From assembly GCA_003220685.1 (NCBI GenBank), contig QHTE01000052.1, positions 111,174 to 175,173 of the forward strand: 64,000 bases of DNA. The letters run 5' to 3'. Made by a program: the position numbers and the translations under genes. Origin of the DNA: Candidatus Rokuibacteriota bacterium. GTDB lineage: Bacteria > Methylomirabilota > Methylomirabilia > Rokubacteriales > CSP1-6. The notes beneath the pieces were generated by a model. That model saw only the letters and a list, made by a program, of their open reading frames with translations, did no database searches and was not told the DNA's origin. Shown here piece by piece: positions 47,371-56,175 of this stretch. Within the stretch, counting starts at the first letter, position 1; every line of letters starts with the position of its first letter.

Positions 47371-48243
47371 CTGGACACGATCTTACAACTCGTGCTCAAC
47401 GGCCTGGCCGTGGGCTGCATCTACGGGCTCGTGGCGCTCGGCTTCGTGCTGATCTACAAGGCGACGGAACTGGTGAACTTCGCCCAGGGCGATCTCCTGA
47501 TGCTCGGCGCATTCACCTGCTACATGTTCGTCGTCTGGTACGGGGTCGGCTACTGGGTGGCGCTGGCGCTGGCGGTCGCACTGGTGGCGCTCTTCGGTGC
47601 CGTGCTCGACGCGACAATCTTGAGAAGAGTCATCGGCCAGCCGCAGTTCTCGGTCGTGATGCTGACGATCGGGCTCGGCGCGATCTTCCGGAGCTTCGCG
47701 TCGATCGCCTGGGGCTCGGAGATCTACACCCTCCCGACGCCCTTCAGCGCCCGCGCCACTCGCGTGGCCGGCGTGGCGGTGAGCCACGAGTACGTATCGA
47801 TCATCGTCGGGACGGTCGCGCTCTGCGCCGTGCTCTACGCCTTCTTCACGTTCACGCGCGTCGGTCTGGCGATGCAGGCCGCGTCGCAGAACCAGCTCGC
47901 CGCCTACTACATGGGCATTCCCGTCAAGCTGATGTTCTCGCTGATCTGGGCAATCTCGGCCGGTGTCGCCGCGATCGCCGGCGTCCTGCTGGCGCCGGTG
48001 TCGCTGATCGACATCAACCTCGGGTTCATCGGGCTCAAGGCGTTCGCGGCGGCGGTGCTCGGCGGCTTCGGCTCGATCCCGGGCGCGCTGGTGGGCGGAG
48101 TCACGATCGGGCTGATCGAGCTCTTCTCGGGCGCCTACCTGCCCCAGGGATTCAAGGACGTCGCGGCCTACGTCGTCCTGCTCGTCGTGCTCGCGGTGCG
48201 GCCCCAGGGCATGTTCGGGGCGATCGTGCGGAAGAAGGTCTGA
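47371..48243 (+). CDS. livH: Branched-chain amino acid ABC transporter permease LivH, probable CTG start
   Basis: Inner-membrane permease of the HAAT family. It has about eight hydrophobic helices, with YGLVALGFVLIYKATELVNFAQGDLLM at the start, split as two helices, and the loop GGFGSIPGALVGG near the C-terminus. The family N-terminus would be M-DTILQLVLNGL. Here the first codon is CTG at 47371, five bases after GGAGG. The only upstream ordinary start, GTG at 47341, abuts its own GGGAG with no spacing. 290 residues from CTG. Confidence 0.94.
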   Translation: MDTILQLVLNGLAVGCIYGLVALGFVLIYKATELVNFAQGDLLMLGAFTCYMFVVWYGVGYWVALALAVALVALFGAVLDATILRRVIGQPQFSVVMLTIGLGAIFRSFASIAWGSEIYTLPTPFSARATRVAGVAVSHEYVSIIVGTVALCAVLYAFFTFTRVGLAMQAASQNQLAAYYMGIPVKLMFSLIWAISAGVAAIAGVLLAPVSLIDINLGFIGLKAFAAAVLGGFGSIPGALVGGVTIGLIELFSGAYLPQGFKDVAAYVVLLVVLAVRPQGMFGAIVRKKV

Positions 48244-48245
48244 GC

Positions 48246-49388
48246 ATGCGCTTCGTCTTCAAGACCTCCTACGCCCAGGACCTGGAAATCTTCCGCGACG
48301 ACGTCCAGCGCAACTGGTACGTGGCGCTCCTGGTCGGCCTGCTCGTGCTGCCGCTGCTGATCCCGGCGTATCTCGTCGACGTGAGCCTCGTCTTCATCTA
48401 CGGCCTCTGCGGCATCTCCCTCATGGTGCTCGCGGGCTACACCGGCCTCGTCAGCCTGGGCCACGCGGCGTTCCTCGGCATCGGCGCCTACACCCACGTC
48501 TACGCGATCCACGATCTCGGGCTGCCGTGGGTCGTCGGGGTGGCGCTGGCCTGCGCGGTGACGGCGGCGGTCGGCGTGCTCGTGGGCCTGCCCGCGCTGC
48601 GCATGACCGGCGTCTATCTCTCGATCGCCACCCTGGCATTCGCGCTGATCATCCAGGAAGTGCTGACGCGCTGGGAGCGAGTCACCGGCGGGCTCAAGGG
48701 CAAGCCGGTCGACAAGCCGGTCGTGTTCGGCATCTACCTCGGCGGCGACGCCGCGTTCTATTTCGTCTGCCTCGCCTTCCTGATCGGGGCGCTCTGGCTG
48801 ACCGGCAATCTGCTGAGAGCTCCGACGGGCCGGGCGTGGGTGGCGATCCGGGACAGCGAGATCGCGGCGCAGTCGATGGGCGTGAACCTCGCCGTCTACA
48901 AGACCAGCGCCTTCGCCTACTCCGCCGCGCTCATGGGCGTCGCGGGCGCCTTGTTCGCGCACAAGATCGGCTTCCTGGCACCGGACATCTTCACCGTGCT
49001 GCTCTCGATCCAGTTCCTCCTGATGGTGGTCGTCGGCGGCCTCGGCAGCCTCCACGGCGCGCTCTTCGGCGCCGTCTTTGTGGCGCTGCTGCCGGTGGCG
49101 ATTTCGCAGGCCCGTGACGCGGTCCCGGCGTGGCTGAGTGCCTTGGCCTCGCCGCTCGGGAAGGACGCGGGCGCCGCCACGTTTCTGGCGGTGGATCGAT
49201 TCGTCAAGAAGCCCGGCCTCGAGCCCGGGCTCTTCGGCCTGATCCTCGTGCTCTTCATCCTGTTCGAGCCGCTCGGCATCTACGGCCGCTGGCGCAAGAT
49301 CCAGCTCTACTTCTCGACCTTCCCGCTCTACAAGCGCGCGACCTTTCGCCGCCAGAAGAGTTACATGCGCTCGGAGCGGTTGCGGTGA
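48246..49388 (+). CDS. livM: Branched-chain amino acid ABC transporter permease LivM
   Basis: Second permease, 380 residues. It has the conserved core GLCGISLMVLAGYTGLVSLGHAAFLGIGAY, cut here by helix ends, and the EAA-like VAIRDSEIAAQSMGVN loop. An insert of about 40 hydrophilic residues (near 295-325) precedes the last helix, and a basic cytoplasmic tail ends the protein. The start ATG at 48246 is two bases after the livH stop. The 3' end overlaps livG as GTGA. Confidence 0.94.
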   Translation: MRFVFKTSYAQDLEIFRDDVQRNWYVALLVGLLVLPLLIPAYLVDVSLVFIYGLCGISLMVLAGYTGLVSLGHAAFLGIGAYTHVYAIHDLGLPWVVGVALACAVTAAVGVLVGLPALRMTGVYLSIATLAFALIIQEVLTRWERVTGGLKGKPVDKPVVFGIYLGGDAAFYFVCLAFLIGALWLTGNLLRAPTGRAWVAIRDSEIAAQSMGVNLAVYKTSAFAYSAALMGVAGALFAHKIGFLAPDIFTVLLSIQFLLMVVVGGLGSLHGALFGAVFVALLPVAISQARDAVPAWLSALASPLGKDAGAATFLAVDRFVKKPGLEPGLFGLILVLFILFEPLGIYGRWRKIQLYFSTFPLYKRATFRRQKSYMRSERLR

Positions 49389-50143
49389 GCCTCTTGGCCG
49401 CCGACGGCCTGGTCATGGACTTCGGCGGGCTGCGGGCCGTCGACGGGGTGAGCTTCGAGATCGAGCCGGCCGAGGTCTTCACGATCATCGGCCCCAACGG
49501 CGCCGGCAAGACGACGATCTTCAACCTGGTGTCGCGGATCTACGAGCCCACGGCCGGCCGCCTGATCTTCGACGGCGAGGACATCACGCGGGTGCCGCCC
49601 CACGAGATCGCCCGCCGGGGGATCGCGCGGACGTTCCAGAACATCGAGCTGTTCGAGCACGCCACAGTGCTCCAGAACCTGCTGCTCGGCCGTCACGCGC
49701 ACAAACGCTCGCGCTTCGTGGAGGAGCTCCTGTTCCTGCCCAGGGTGCGCGAGCTCGAGCTGGAGCACCGCGAGGCGGTCGAGCGCGTGATCGATTTCCT
49801 GGACCTGCAGCCGCACCGCGACAGTCTCGTCGTCAACCTGGCCTACGGCGTCCGCAAGGTCGTCGAGATGGCGCGGGCCCTCTGCACGCGACCGCGTCTC
49901 TTGCTCCTGGACGAGCCGTCGTCCGGCCTGAGTGTCGAGGAAACCGAGGACATGGCGTTCTGGATCCAGGACATCCGAACGATCCTGGGCGTCACCGTGC
50001 TGATGGTCGAGCACGACATGAGCCTGGTCAGCTCGGTGTCCGATCGGGTGCTGGCGGTGAACTACGGGCGCCCGATCGCGCTCGGCACCGCGCGTGAGGT
50101 GCAGGAGCATCCCGACGTGATCAAGGCGTATCTCGGCGGCTGA
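49385..50143 (+). CDS. livG: Branched-chain amino acid ABC transporter ATPase LivG
   Basis: ABC ATPase of 252 residues. Walker A GPNGAGKTT, the Q-loop region IARTFQNIELF, a signature close to LAYGVRKVVEMARAL (degenerate compared with LSGGQ, as in many LivG), Walker B LLLLDEP and the switch His in VEHDM. Start GTG at 49385 overlaps the livM stop as GTGA. A longer frame upstream is antisense-like in livM. Confidence 0.94.
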   Translation: MSLLAADGLVMDFGGLRAVDGVSFEIEPAEVFTIIGPNGAGKTTIFNLVSRIYEPTAGRLIFDGEDITRVPPHEIARRGIARTFQNIELFEHATVLQNLLLGRHAHKRSRFVEELLFLPRVRELELEHREAVERVIDFLDLQPHRDSLVVNLAYGVRKVVEMARALCTRPRLLLLDEPSSGLSVEETEDMAFWIQDIRTILGVTVLMVEHDMSLVSSVSDRVLAVNYGRPIALGTAREVQEHPDVIKAYLGG

Positions 50144-50146
50144 CCC

Positions 50147-50920
50147 GTGGCCGACCCCCTGCTCACCGTCACGAACCTCGAGACCTACTACGGTCCGATC
50201 ATGGCCATCCGGGGCATCAGCTTCGTGGTGCCGGAGCGCTCCGTGGTCACGATCCTCGGCGCCAACGGCGCGGGCAAGAGCACGATCCTCAAGACCGTCT
50301 CGGGCGTGATGGATCCCCAGAAGGGCACGGTGACCTTCGCGGGCCGGGAGATCCAAGGCATGGACCCCGACCGGGTCACGCGGCTCGGCATCAGCCACGT
50401 GCCGGAGGGGCGCGAGGTGTTCCCGTTCCTCTCCGTCCGTGAGAACTTGATGATGGGCGCATTCACCCGGCGGGACGCCGCCGGTGTCGGCGAGGACCTG
50501 GAGCTGGTCTATTCGTACTTCCCGGTGCTCAGATCCCGGGCCGAGCAGCGGGCGGGATCGCTCTCGGGGGGCGAGCAGCAGATGCTCGCGATCAGCCGCG
50601 CCCTGATGGCGCGGCCGCGCATGATGCTGCTGGACGAGCCCTCGCTCGGTCTCTCGCCCCGGCTCGTCAAGGAGATCTTCGAGATCATCGCGCGCATCAA
50701 CCGGGAGCGCGGGGTGACGGTCCTCCTGGTGGAGCAGAACGCCAACATGGCGCTCCACATCGCCGACTACGGCTACGTGCTCGAGGTCGGCCGCATCGTG
50801 ATGGAGGACACCTGCGCGCGGCTGCTCGAGAAAGAGGACATCAAGGAATTCTACCTCGGCATGAAGGAGTCGGGCGTCCGCGGCACGCGACGCTGGAAGA
50901 GGAAGAAGACATGGCGGTGA
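50147..50920 (+). CDS. livF: Branched-chain amino acid ABC transporter ATPase LivF
   Basis: Second ATPase, 257 residues. Walker A GANGAGKST, signature SLSGGEQQMLAISRAL, Walker B MLLDEPSLGLSP, followed by LLVEQNANMAL typical of LivF. A basic tail (RRWKRKKTWR) extends past the usual end and overlaps the next gene by ten bases. Start GTG at 50147, three bases after the livG stop. Confidence 0.94.
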   Translation: MADPLLTVTNLETYYGPIMAIRGISFVVPERSVVTILGANGAGKSTILKTVSGVMDPQKGTVTFAGREIQGMDPDRVTRLGISHVPEGREVFPFLSVRENLMMGAFTRRDAAGVGEDLELVYSYFPVLRSRAEQRAGSLSGGEQQMLAISRALMARPRMMLLDEPSLGLSPRLVKEIFEIIARINRERGVTVLLVEQNANMALHIADYGYVLEVGRIVMEDTCARLLEKEDIKEFYLGMKESGVRGTRRWKRKKTWR

Positions 50921-52749
50921 CGACCGGCCTCTCGACCACCGTCTTCGGCCAGGACACGCTGCCGAAGCTCTTCCGTCACGTCGTCTGCGAGCGCGGCCAC
51001 CGCGTGGCGATGCGCGAGAAGGACCTGGGCATCTGGCGCGCCGTCACCTGGCACGAGTACGGCGAGCGGGCGAAGCACGTCGGGCTCGGCCTGGTCGCGC
51101 TCGGCCTGCGCCACCGCGACGTGGTCTCGATCATGGCCGACAACTGCCCGGAGTGGCTCTACACCGACATGGGCACCCTCGCGGTCGGCGGCGTCACCAA
51201 CGGCATCTACACGACCGACGCGCCCCGCCAGGTCGAATACATCGTGAACGACAGCGGCACCCGCTTCTTCTTTGCCGCCGACGAGGAGCAGCTCGACAAG
51301 ATCCTCGAGGTCCGCGCCCGCTGTCCCGAGCTCGTGAAGATCGTCGTCTTCGACACCGAGGGGCTCCACGCCTTCAAGGACGAGCAGGTGATCTCGTTCG
51401 ACGAGCTCCTCGAGCTCGGCCTCGGCTACGGGGCGGAGCATCCCGGCGCGTTCGACCGCATGGTCGAGCTCGCGCGGCCCGACGACCTGGCGATCCTGGT
51501 CTACACGTCGGGCACGACCGGGCCGCCCAAAGGGGCGATGCTGAGCCATCGCAACATCCTGTTCCAGATTGACTACTCCGACTACGTCACGGCGCTGCAC
51601 GAGGGCGATCAGCAGCTCTCGTTCCTGCCGCTCTGCCACATCGCGGAGCGCACGGTCAGCGTGTTCAACCCGCTGCGCACCGGCGCCACCATCAACTTCG
51701 CCGAGAGCATCGACACGGTGCCCGAGAACCTTCGTGAGGTCGCGCCCGCGCTCTTCTTCGCGGTGCCGCGCATCTGGGAGAAGTTCTACTCGGCGGTCGC
51801 GCTTCGGATGCGGGACGCCACCCGCGTGGGCCGGCTCGCCTATCACTGGGCGCTCTCCGTCGGCGCGCGCGTGGCCGAGCAGCGGATCGCCGGCCGACGG
51901 CCGGGGCTCGTGCTCCGCTTGCTCTTTCGCGTCGCCGACTTCCTGGTGCTCGACAACGTCAAACGCTCGATGGGGCTGCACCGCGCTCGGGGCACGGCCA
52001 CCGGGGCGGCGCCGATCGCGCCCGAGCTGATCAAGTGGTACATGGCCCTCGGCATCGACATGCGCGAGGTCTACGGCCAGACCGAGAACTGCGGCCTCGC
52101 CACCGCGATGCCGGCCGACCGCATCAAGCTCGGCACCGTGGGAATCGCCCGGCCCGGCACCGAGGTCCGCCTGTCGCCCGAGGGCGAGATCTTGCTGAAG
52201 GGGCCGCACGTGTTCATGGGCTACTACAAGAACCCGGCCAAGACCGGGGAGACGATCGTCGACGGCTGGCTCCACACCGGCGACGTCGGCGTGATGGACG
52301 ACGAAGGGTTCGTGCGCATCACCGATCGAATGAAGGACATCATCATCACGGCGGGCGGCAAGAACATCACGCCGTCGGAGATCGAGAACCAGCTGAAGTT
52401 CTCGCCCTACATCTCCGACGCCGTCGTCATCGGCGACAAGCGCAAGTTCCTCTCGTGCCTGGTGATGATCGACCACGAGACCGTCGCGCAGTTCGCGCAG
52501 GAGCGGAACGTGCCGTTCACGAACTTCGCCTCGTTGTGCCGGACCGAGGAGGTCCAGCGGCTGATCGGCGGCGAGATCGACCGGGTCAACCGGCAGCTGG
52601 CGCGCGTCGAGACCATCAAGCAGTTCCGGCTGATCGAGCAGATCCTCACCGCGGAGGACGAGGAGCTCACGCCGACCATGAAGCTCAAGCGCGCGTTCGT
52701 CAACCGAAAGTACAAGGACGTGATCGAGGCCATGTACGCCGAGGCGTAG
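50911..52749 (+). CDS. AMP-dependent acyl-CoA synthetase (long-chain FadD15-like)
   Basis: A 612-residue adenylate-forming enzyme. The P-loop motif VYTSGTTGPPKGAMLSH is near residue 195. Also visible are VYGQTENCG, the ATP-ribose Asp in WLHTGDVG, and the hinge/Lys segment DRMKDIIITAGGKNITP. The pattern is that of long-chain fatty acyl-CoA ligases. It is embedded in the liv operon before the binding protein, so the transporter may import a carboxylic acid that is then activated. Start ATG at 50911. Confidence 0.93.
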   Translation: MAVTTGLSTTVFGQDTLPKLFRHVVCERGHRVAMREKDLGIWRAVTWHEYGERAKHVGLGLVALGLRHRDVVSIMADNCPEWLYTDMGTLAVGGVTNGIYTTDAPRQVEYIVNDSGTRFFFAADEEQLDKILEVRARCPELVKIVVFDTEGLHAFKDEQVISFDELLELGLGYGAEHPGAFDRMVELARPDDLAILVYTSGTTGPPKGAMLSHRNILFQIDYSDYVTALHEGDQQLSFLPLCHIAERTVSVFNPLRTGATINFAESIDTVPENLREVAPALFFAVPRIWEKFYSAVALRMRDATRVGRLAYHWALSVGARVAEQRIAGRRPGLVLRLLFRVADFLVLDNVKRSMGLHRARGTATGAAPIAPELIKWYMALGIDMREVYGQTENCGLATAMPADRIKLGTVGIARPGTEVRLSPEGEILLKGPHVFMGYYKNPAKTGETIVDGWLHTGDVGVMDDEGFVRITDRMKDIIITAGGKNITPSEIENQLKFSPYISDAVVIGDKRKFLSCLVMIDHETVAQFAQERNVPFTNFASLCRTEEVQRLIGGEIDRVNRQLARVETIKQFRLIEQILTAEDEELTPTMKLKRAFVNRKYKDVIEAMYAEA

Positions 52750-52804
52750 CGCCGCCCGGCGGCGGCGCGGCCCGGACGTGGCGTCACTACGAAAGGAGCG
52801 AGCG

Positions 52805-53980
52805 ATGAGGATGCGACTGGTCGCGGCGGGGGTGCTGGTCGGCGCGGTCGCGCTGGCCGGTGAGGCGGTCGCCCAGAAGGAGACCCGCGGCGTCAGCAAG
52901 ACCGAGATCGTGCTGGGGATGCACACCGACCTCTCGGGCCCGGCCGCCACGTACGGTGTGTCGTCGACGAATGCCGTGAAGATGCGGTTCGATGAGCTCA
53001 ACGACAAGGGCGGTGTCCACGGCCGCAAGATCAAGCTGATCGTCGAGGACACCCAGTACCAGGTGCCCCGGGCGGTGCAGGCCGGCGCCAAGCTGATCCA
53101 CCGCGACCACATCTTCGCGATGGTCGCCGGACTCGGCACGCCGATGAACAACGCGCTGTTCCGGGACATGTTCGACGCCAACGTGCCGAGCCTGTTCCCA
53201 CTGTCGGCCGCCCGCTCGATGTTCGAGCCCTTCCACAAGCTCAAGTTCTACGGCGCGGCTACGTACGTGGACCAGGTCCGCGCCGGCATCAACTACTTCG
53301 TGACTAAGAAGGGCAAGAAGGCGCTCTGCGTCATGTACCAGGACACCGACTTCGGCAAGGAAGTCCTGGACGGCGTCCAGATGCAGGCGGACAAGATGAA
53401 GATCAAGATCGTCGAGACCACGACCCACAAGCCGACCGACCAGGACTTCACGGCGCAGATCACCAAGCTCAAGGCCGCCAACTGCGACCTGGTCGTCTTC
53501 GGGACAATCGTGCGCGACACCATCGTGCCGTACGCGACGGCGCGAAAGATCGGCTGGGACGTCGACTTCTTCGGCTCGACGGCCAGCTACGACCTCTTCG
53601 TCGCGGCGGCGCAGGGCGGCGTCACCGAGGGGCTCTACGCCACGGGGCTCACCGACATGCCGTACCGCGACACGCTCAGCCCGACCGCGCAGGCGTGGTT
53701 CGATCGCTACAAGGAGCGCTACAAGGTCGACCCGAACATCGGCGCCGTGTACGGCTGGGTCGCCGCCGATCTGACCGTCGTCGGACTCGAGAAGGCCGGC
53801 GCCGACCTGACGACCGACAGCCTCGTGCGGGGGCTGGAGTCGATCAAGAGCTACAAGGACATCTTCAACGGGCCCGAGGCGAGCTTCGGCCCCGACAAGC
53901 ATCAAGGGGCGAGCTCGGCGTTTCTCGCGCAGGTCAAGGGCGGCCGCTGGGTGCGCCTGACCGAGCCGCTCGGCTTCTAG
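52805..53980 (+). CDS. ABC transporter substrate-binding protein (LivJ/Leu-Ile-Val family)
   Basis: Periplasmic binding protein of 391 residues. A signal peptide covers residues 1-23 with cleavage after AVA. The mature part begins with KTEIVLGMHTDLSGPAATYG, the family pattern, then VVFGTIVRDT and the C-terminal GWVAADLTVVGLEKAG. Start ATG at 52805 after AAAGGAG. Last gene of the liv operon; the ligand may be a branched-chain amino acid or an aromatic/aliphatic acid. Confidence 0.94.
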   Translation: MRMRLVAAGVLVGAVALAGEAVAQKETRGVSKTEIVLGMHTDLSGPAATYGVSSTNAVKMRFDELNDKGGVHGRKIKLIVEDTQYQVPRAVQAGAKLIHRDHIFAMVAGLGTPMNNALFRDMFDANVPSLFPLSAARSMFEPFHKLKFYGAATYVDQVRAGINYFVTKKGKKALCVMYQDTDFGKEVLDGVQMQADKMKIKIVETTTHKPTDQDFTAQITKLKAANCDLVVFGTIVRDTIVPYATARKIGWDVDFFGSTASYDLFVAAAQGGVTEGLYATGLTDMPYRDTLSPTAQAWFDRYKERYKVDPNIGAVYGWVAADLTVVGLEKAGADLTTDSLVRGLESIKSYKDIFNGPEASFGPDKHQGASSAFLAQVKGGRWVRLTEPLGF

Positions 53981-53994
53981 GTCCGAGCCGCCGC

Positions 53995-54030
53995 GGGAGG
54001 AGTCGCCGGGTCGACCCGGCGGCGCCTCCC
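53995..54030. terminator. Convergent hairpin between liv operon and DNA polymerase IV gene
   Basis: An 18-base perfect palindrome CGCCGGGTCGACCCGGCG at 54004-54021 is enclosed by GGGAGG/CCTCCC arms. It lies 14 bases after the binding-protein stop and ends eight bases before the polymerase IV stop. There is no T-run, so its termination role is inferred from position. Confidence 0.55.
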
Positions 54031-54037
54031 CGTCCCG

Positions 54038-55210
54038 TCAGTCGTCGTGATGCCGTCGGCCGAGCAGAGTCGCCGGCACGACGGCCCCCTGGCCGAAGCG
54101 CGCCGTGAGCTTGTCCACCACGCGAGCCAGCCGCTCGCGCCGCAGCGCCGCCGGATCGAGAAGATCCAGCTGGCCCGCGCCGGCCGGCCCGAGGCGCGCC
54201 GCCGAGAGTCCGATGAGGCGGACCGGCCGCGTCACCGGGTCGCGCTCGAGCAGCGCCAGCGCGCGGCGGTAGAGCTCGAGGCCGTCCTGCGTCGGCTCGC
54301 CGGTGACGCTCCGGGTGTGCGTCTCGAACGGCGCCAGCCGGAGCTTCACGGTGACGCGGCCGGCCGCATATCCCCCTTCTCTCAGCTCGGCCGCGACCCG
54401 CTCTGCGTGAGCCCGCAAGGTCGTCCTGAGTTTCTGCGGATCGGTGCAGTCGGCCCCGAACGTCTCCTCGGCGCCGATCGACTTGGGCACGCCGAACGGC
54501 TCCACGGCGCGGTCGTCGCGACCGAAGGCCAGGTCGTAGAGCGCGTCGCCGTGCTTGCCGAACCGCTTGGCGAGGATTGCGCGCGGCGCGCGCTGGAGCT
54601 GGCCGATCGTCGTGAAGCCGAGCTCGCGCAGCTCGTTCGCCATGACCTTGCCCACGCCCCAGAGGCGCTCGATGGGCAGGGCGCCGAGGAAGCGCGCCTC
54701 GTCGCCGGCCGCCACGACCACGAGCCCGTCGGGCTTCTCGAGATCGGAGGCGACCTTCGCGACGAACTTGCTGGCGGCGAGCCCCGCCGAAGCGGTCAGG
54801 CTGGTCTCGGCAAAGATTCTTCGCTTGATCCGGCGGACTGCGTCGAGCGGGCTTCCGAAGAGCGACTCGGTCCCGGTGAGATCGACGAAGGCCTCGTCGA
54901 CGGAGACGGGCTCCACGAGAGGCGAGAAGTCGGCCAGGATGCCCATGATCTGGACCGAGACGCGCTGGTACTTCTCCATGTCCACCGGCAGGAAGGCGCC
55001 TTCAGGGCAGAGCCGCGCCGCCCGCCCGATTGGCATCGCCGAGCGCACGCCGAACCGGCGCGCCTCGTACGACGCGGCCGAGACGACGCCGCGCCCGGTC
55101 GGGCTCGCGCCCACGATCACGGGCCGGCCGCGCAGCTCCGGGCGGTCGCGCTGCTCGATCGCCGCGTAAAACGCGTCCATGTCGACGTGCGTGATCGCAC
55201 GCGGCGTCAT
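54038..55210 (-). CDS. dinB: DNA polymerase IV (Y-family)
   Basis: Translesion polymerase of 390 residues. Catalytic acidic residues lie in HVDMDAFYAAIEQ and SVDEAFVDLTG. The helix-hairpin-helix region (LWGVGKVMANELRELG) and little-finger domain follow. A C-terminal GQLDLLD could be a beta-clamp binding motif (Q-x2-DLL type), a reading I hold loosely. I use the ATG at 55210; the longer open frame upstream runs through the inverted repeat and is not homologous. Confidence 0.95.
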   Translation of the reverse strand: MTPRAITHVDMDAFYAAIEQRDRPELRGRPVIVGASPTGRGVVSAASYEARRFGVRSAMPIGRAARLCPEGAFLPVDMEKYQRVSVQIMGILADFSPLVEPVSVDEAFVDLTGTESLFGSPLDAVRRIKRRIFAETSLTASAGLAASKFVAKVASDLEKPDGLVVVAAGDEARFLGALPIERLWGVGKVMANELRELGFTTIGQLQRAPRAILAKRFGKHGDALYDLAFGRDDRAVEPFGVPKSIGAEETFGADCTDPQKLRTTLRAHAERVAAELREGGYAAGRVTVKLRLAPFETHTRSVTGEPTQDGLELYRRALALLERDPVTRPVRLIGLSAARLGPAGAGQLDLLDPAALRRERLARVVDKLTARFGQGAVVPATLLGRRHHDD

Positions 55211-55214
55211 CGAT

Positions 55215-55358
55215 GTGCCGTCGGGGCCGCGGGTGGGGGTCCCTTTCGCGACCACGCTAGCGGACACTCCGCGGCGACCAATCCGGCAACGCGCAGGCCA
55301 GGTCAACCCTGACAACACGGGTCACGAAAGGAACCCCCACCCGCGACCCCGACGGCAC
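55215..55358. repeat. Inverted repeat with 39-base arms
   Basis: Arms at 55215-55253 and 55320-55358 are reverse complements at 36 of 39 positions; the three differences are all C/T. A 66-base spacer separates them. The element fills most of the gap between the HD hydrolase and polymerase IV genes, ending four bases before the dinB ATG. It could be a REP/MITE-like element or a large leader stem-loop. The remaining gap (55359-55435) shows nothing. Confidence 0.75.
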
Positions 55359-55435
55359 TCGGTTGGCGTCGGCTCGATCCACCCGTCGTAAGTCTGGCCT
55401 CGTCACAGGCGACACGACCCGGCCGCGCCGCCGGC

Positions 55436-55999
55436 CTAGGTGCGCGCGAGGCCGATTTCGGGGGCGACTTCGGTCAGCGCGGAGATGACGAAGGCGATGT
55501 GGGCGTCGAGGTCGACGCCGAGCTCGGCGGCGCCGCGGTAGACGTCGTCGCGGTTGACGGTGCGCGCGAACGCCTTGTCCTTGAGCTTCTTCTTGACCGA
55601 GGGCGGCTCGAGTCCGCTGATCACGCGACCGGGACGGACCAGCGCTACCGCGTGCACGAAGCCCGAGAGCTCGTCGCACGCGTAGAGTGCGCGGTCGAGA
55701 AGCGACACGCGGGGGACCCCCGAGTAGTCGGCGTGGGCGAGGATCGCGTGGACGATCCGTTCGGGAACGGCGCGCGCCAGCAAGATCTCGGCGCCCTTGA
55801 CGGGGTGATGCGGCGCGCGCGGGTGCATCTCGTAGTCGAAGTCGTGGAGCATGCCGGCGACGCCCCACGTGTCCGGGTCCTCGCCGTAGCGGCCGGCGTA
55901 GGCGCGCATCGACGCTTCGACGGCGCGCGCGTGCTTGCGGAGGCTGTCGCTCTTGGTGAACTCGGTGAGGACCGACCAGGCCTGGTCGCGCGAGATCAC
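55436..55999 (-). CDS. HD domain (HDIG-type) metal-dependent phosphohydrolase
   Basis: A 187-residue helical protein with the HD pattern: HARAVEASM near residue 25, the core AGMLHDFDYEMHP, HHPVKGAEIL, and HAILAHADY. No signal or membrane part. I start at the GTG at 55999, which overlaps the stop of the small HTH gene as GTGA; a GTG at 56026 is in frame but would overlap that gene more. The substrate is unknown; nucleotide or phosphate monoester is usual for the family. Confidence 0.85.
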   Translation of the reverse strand: MISRDQAWSVLTEFTKSDSLRKHARAVEASMRAYAGRYGEDPDTWGVAGMLHDFDYEMHPRAPHHPVKGAEILLARAVPERIVHAILAHADYSGVPRVSLLDRALYACDELSGFVHAVALVRPGRVISGLEPPSVKKKLKDKAFARTVNRDDVYRGAAELGVDLDAHIAFVISALTEVAPEIGLART

Positions 56000-56175
56000 A
56001 GGCGTCGCGTCTGCTGACCCCGCCACTTGTCGATCGACTTCTTGGAGAACATCCAGGCGCCGTCGAGCTGCAGCGCCGGAATGCGCCGCTCGGTGGCGAG
56101 CGACGCGAGCGCGCGCTCGTCCATGCCGAGATACGTCGACGCTTCCTTGAGGCTCAGCATGTCCTTCGGGGTCAC
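55996..56175 (-). CDS. Small helix-turn-helix (excisionase/MerR-like) protein
   Basis: A 59-residue protein read from a GTG at 56175 that overlaps the cysE stop as GTGA. It shows [17 protein letters not shown], then [21 protein letters not shown] and W: the winged-helix excisionase-type (HTH_17) layout in which a strand with Trp precedes the final helix. It is coupled at both ends (GTGA to cysE and to the HD gene). The binding site is unknown; the nearby inverted repeat is a candidate, which is speculation. Confidence 0.75.
   Translation of the reverse strand: MTPKDMLSLKEASTYLGMDERALASLATERRIPALQLDGAWMFSKKSIDKWRGQQTRRL

Noticed and set aside
50851-53244. Minus-strand open frame of 797 codons opposite the acyl-CoA synthetase and binding protein
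   Set aside because: Antisense shadow; the plus-strand genes have complete family motifs and this frame has none.
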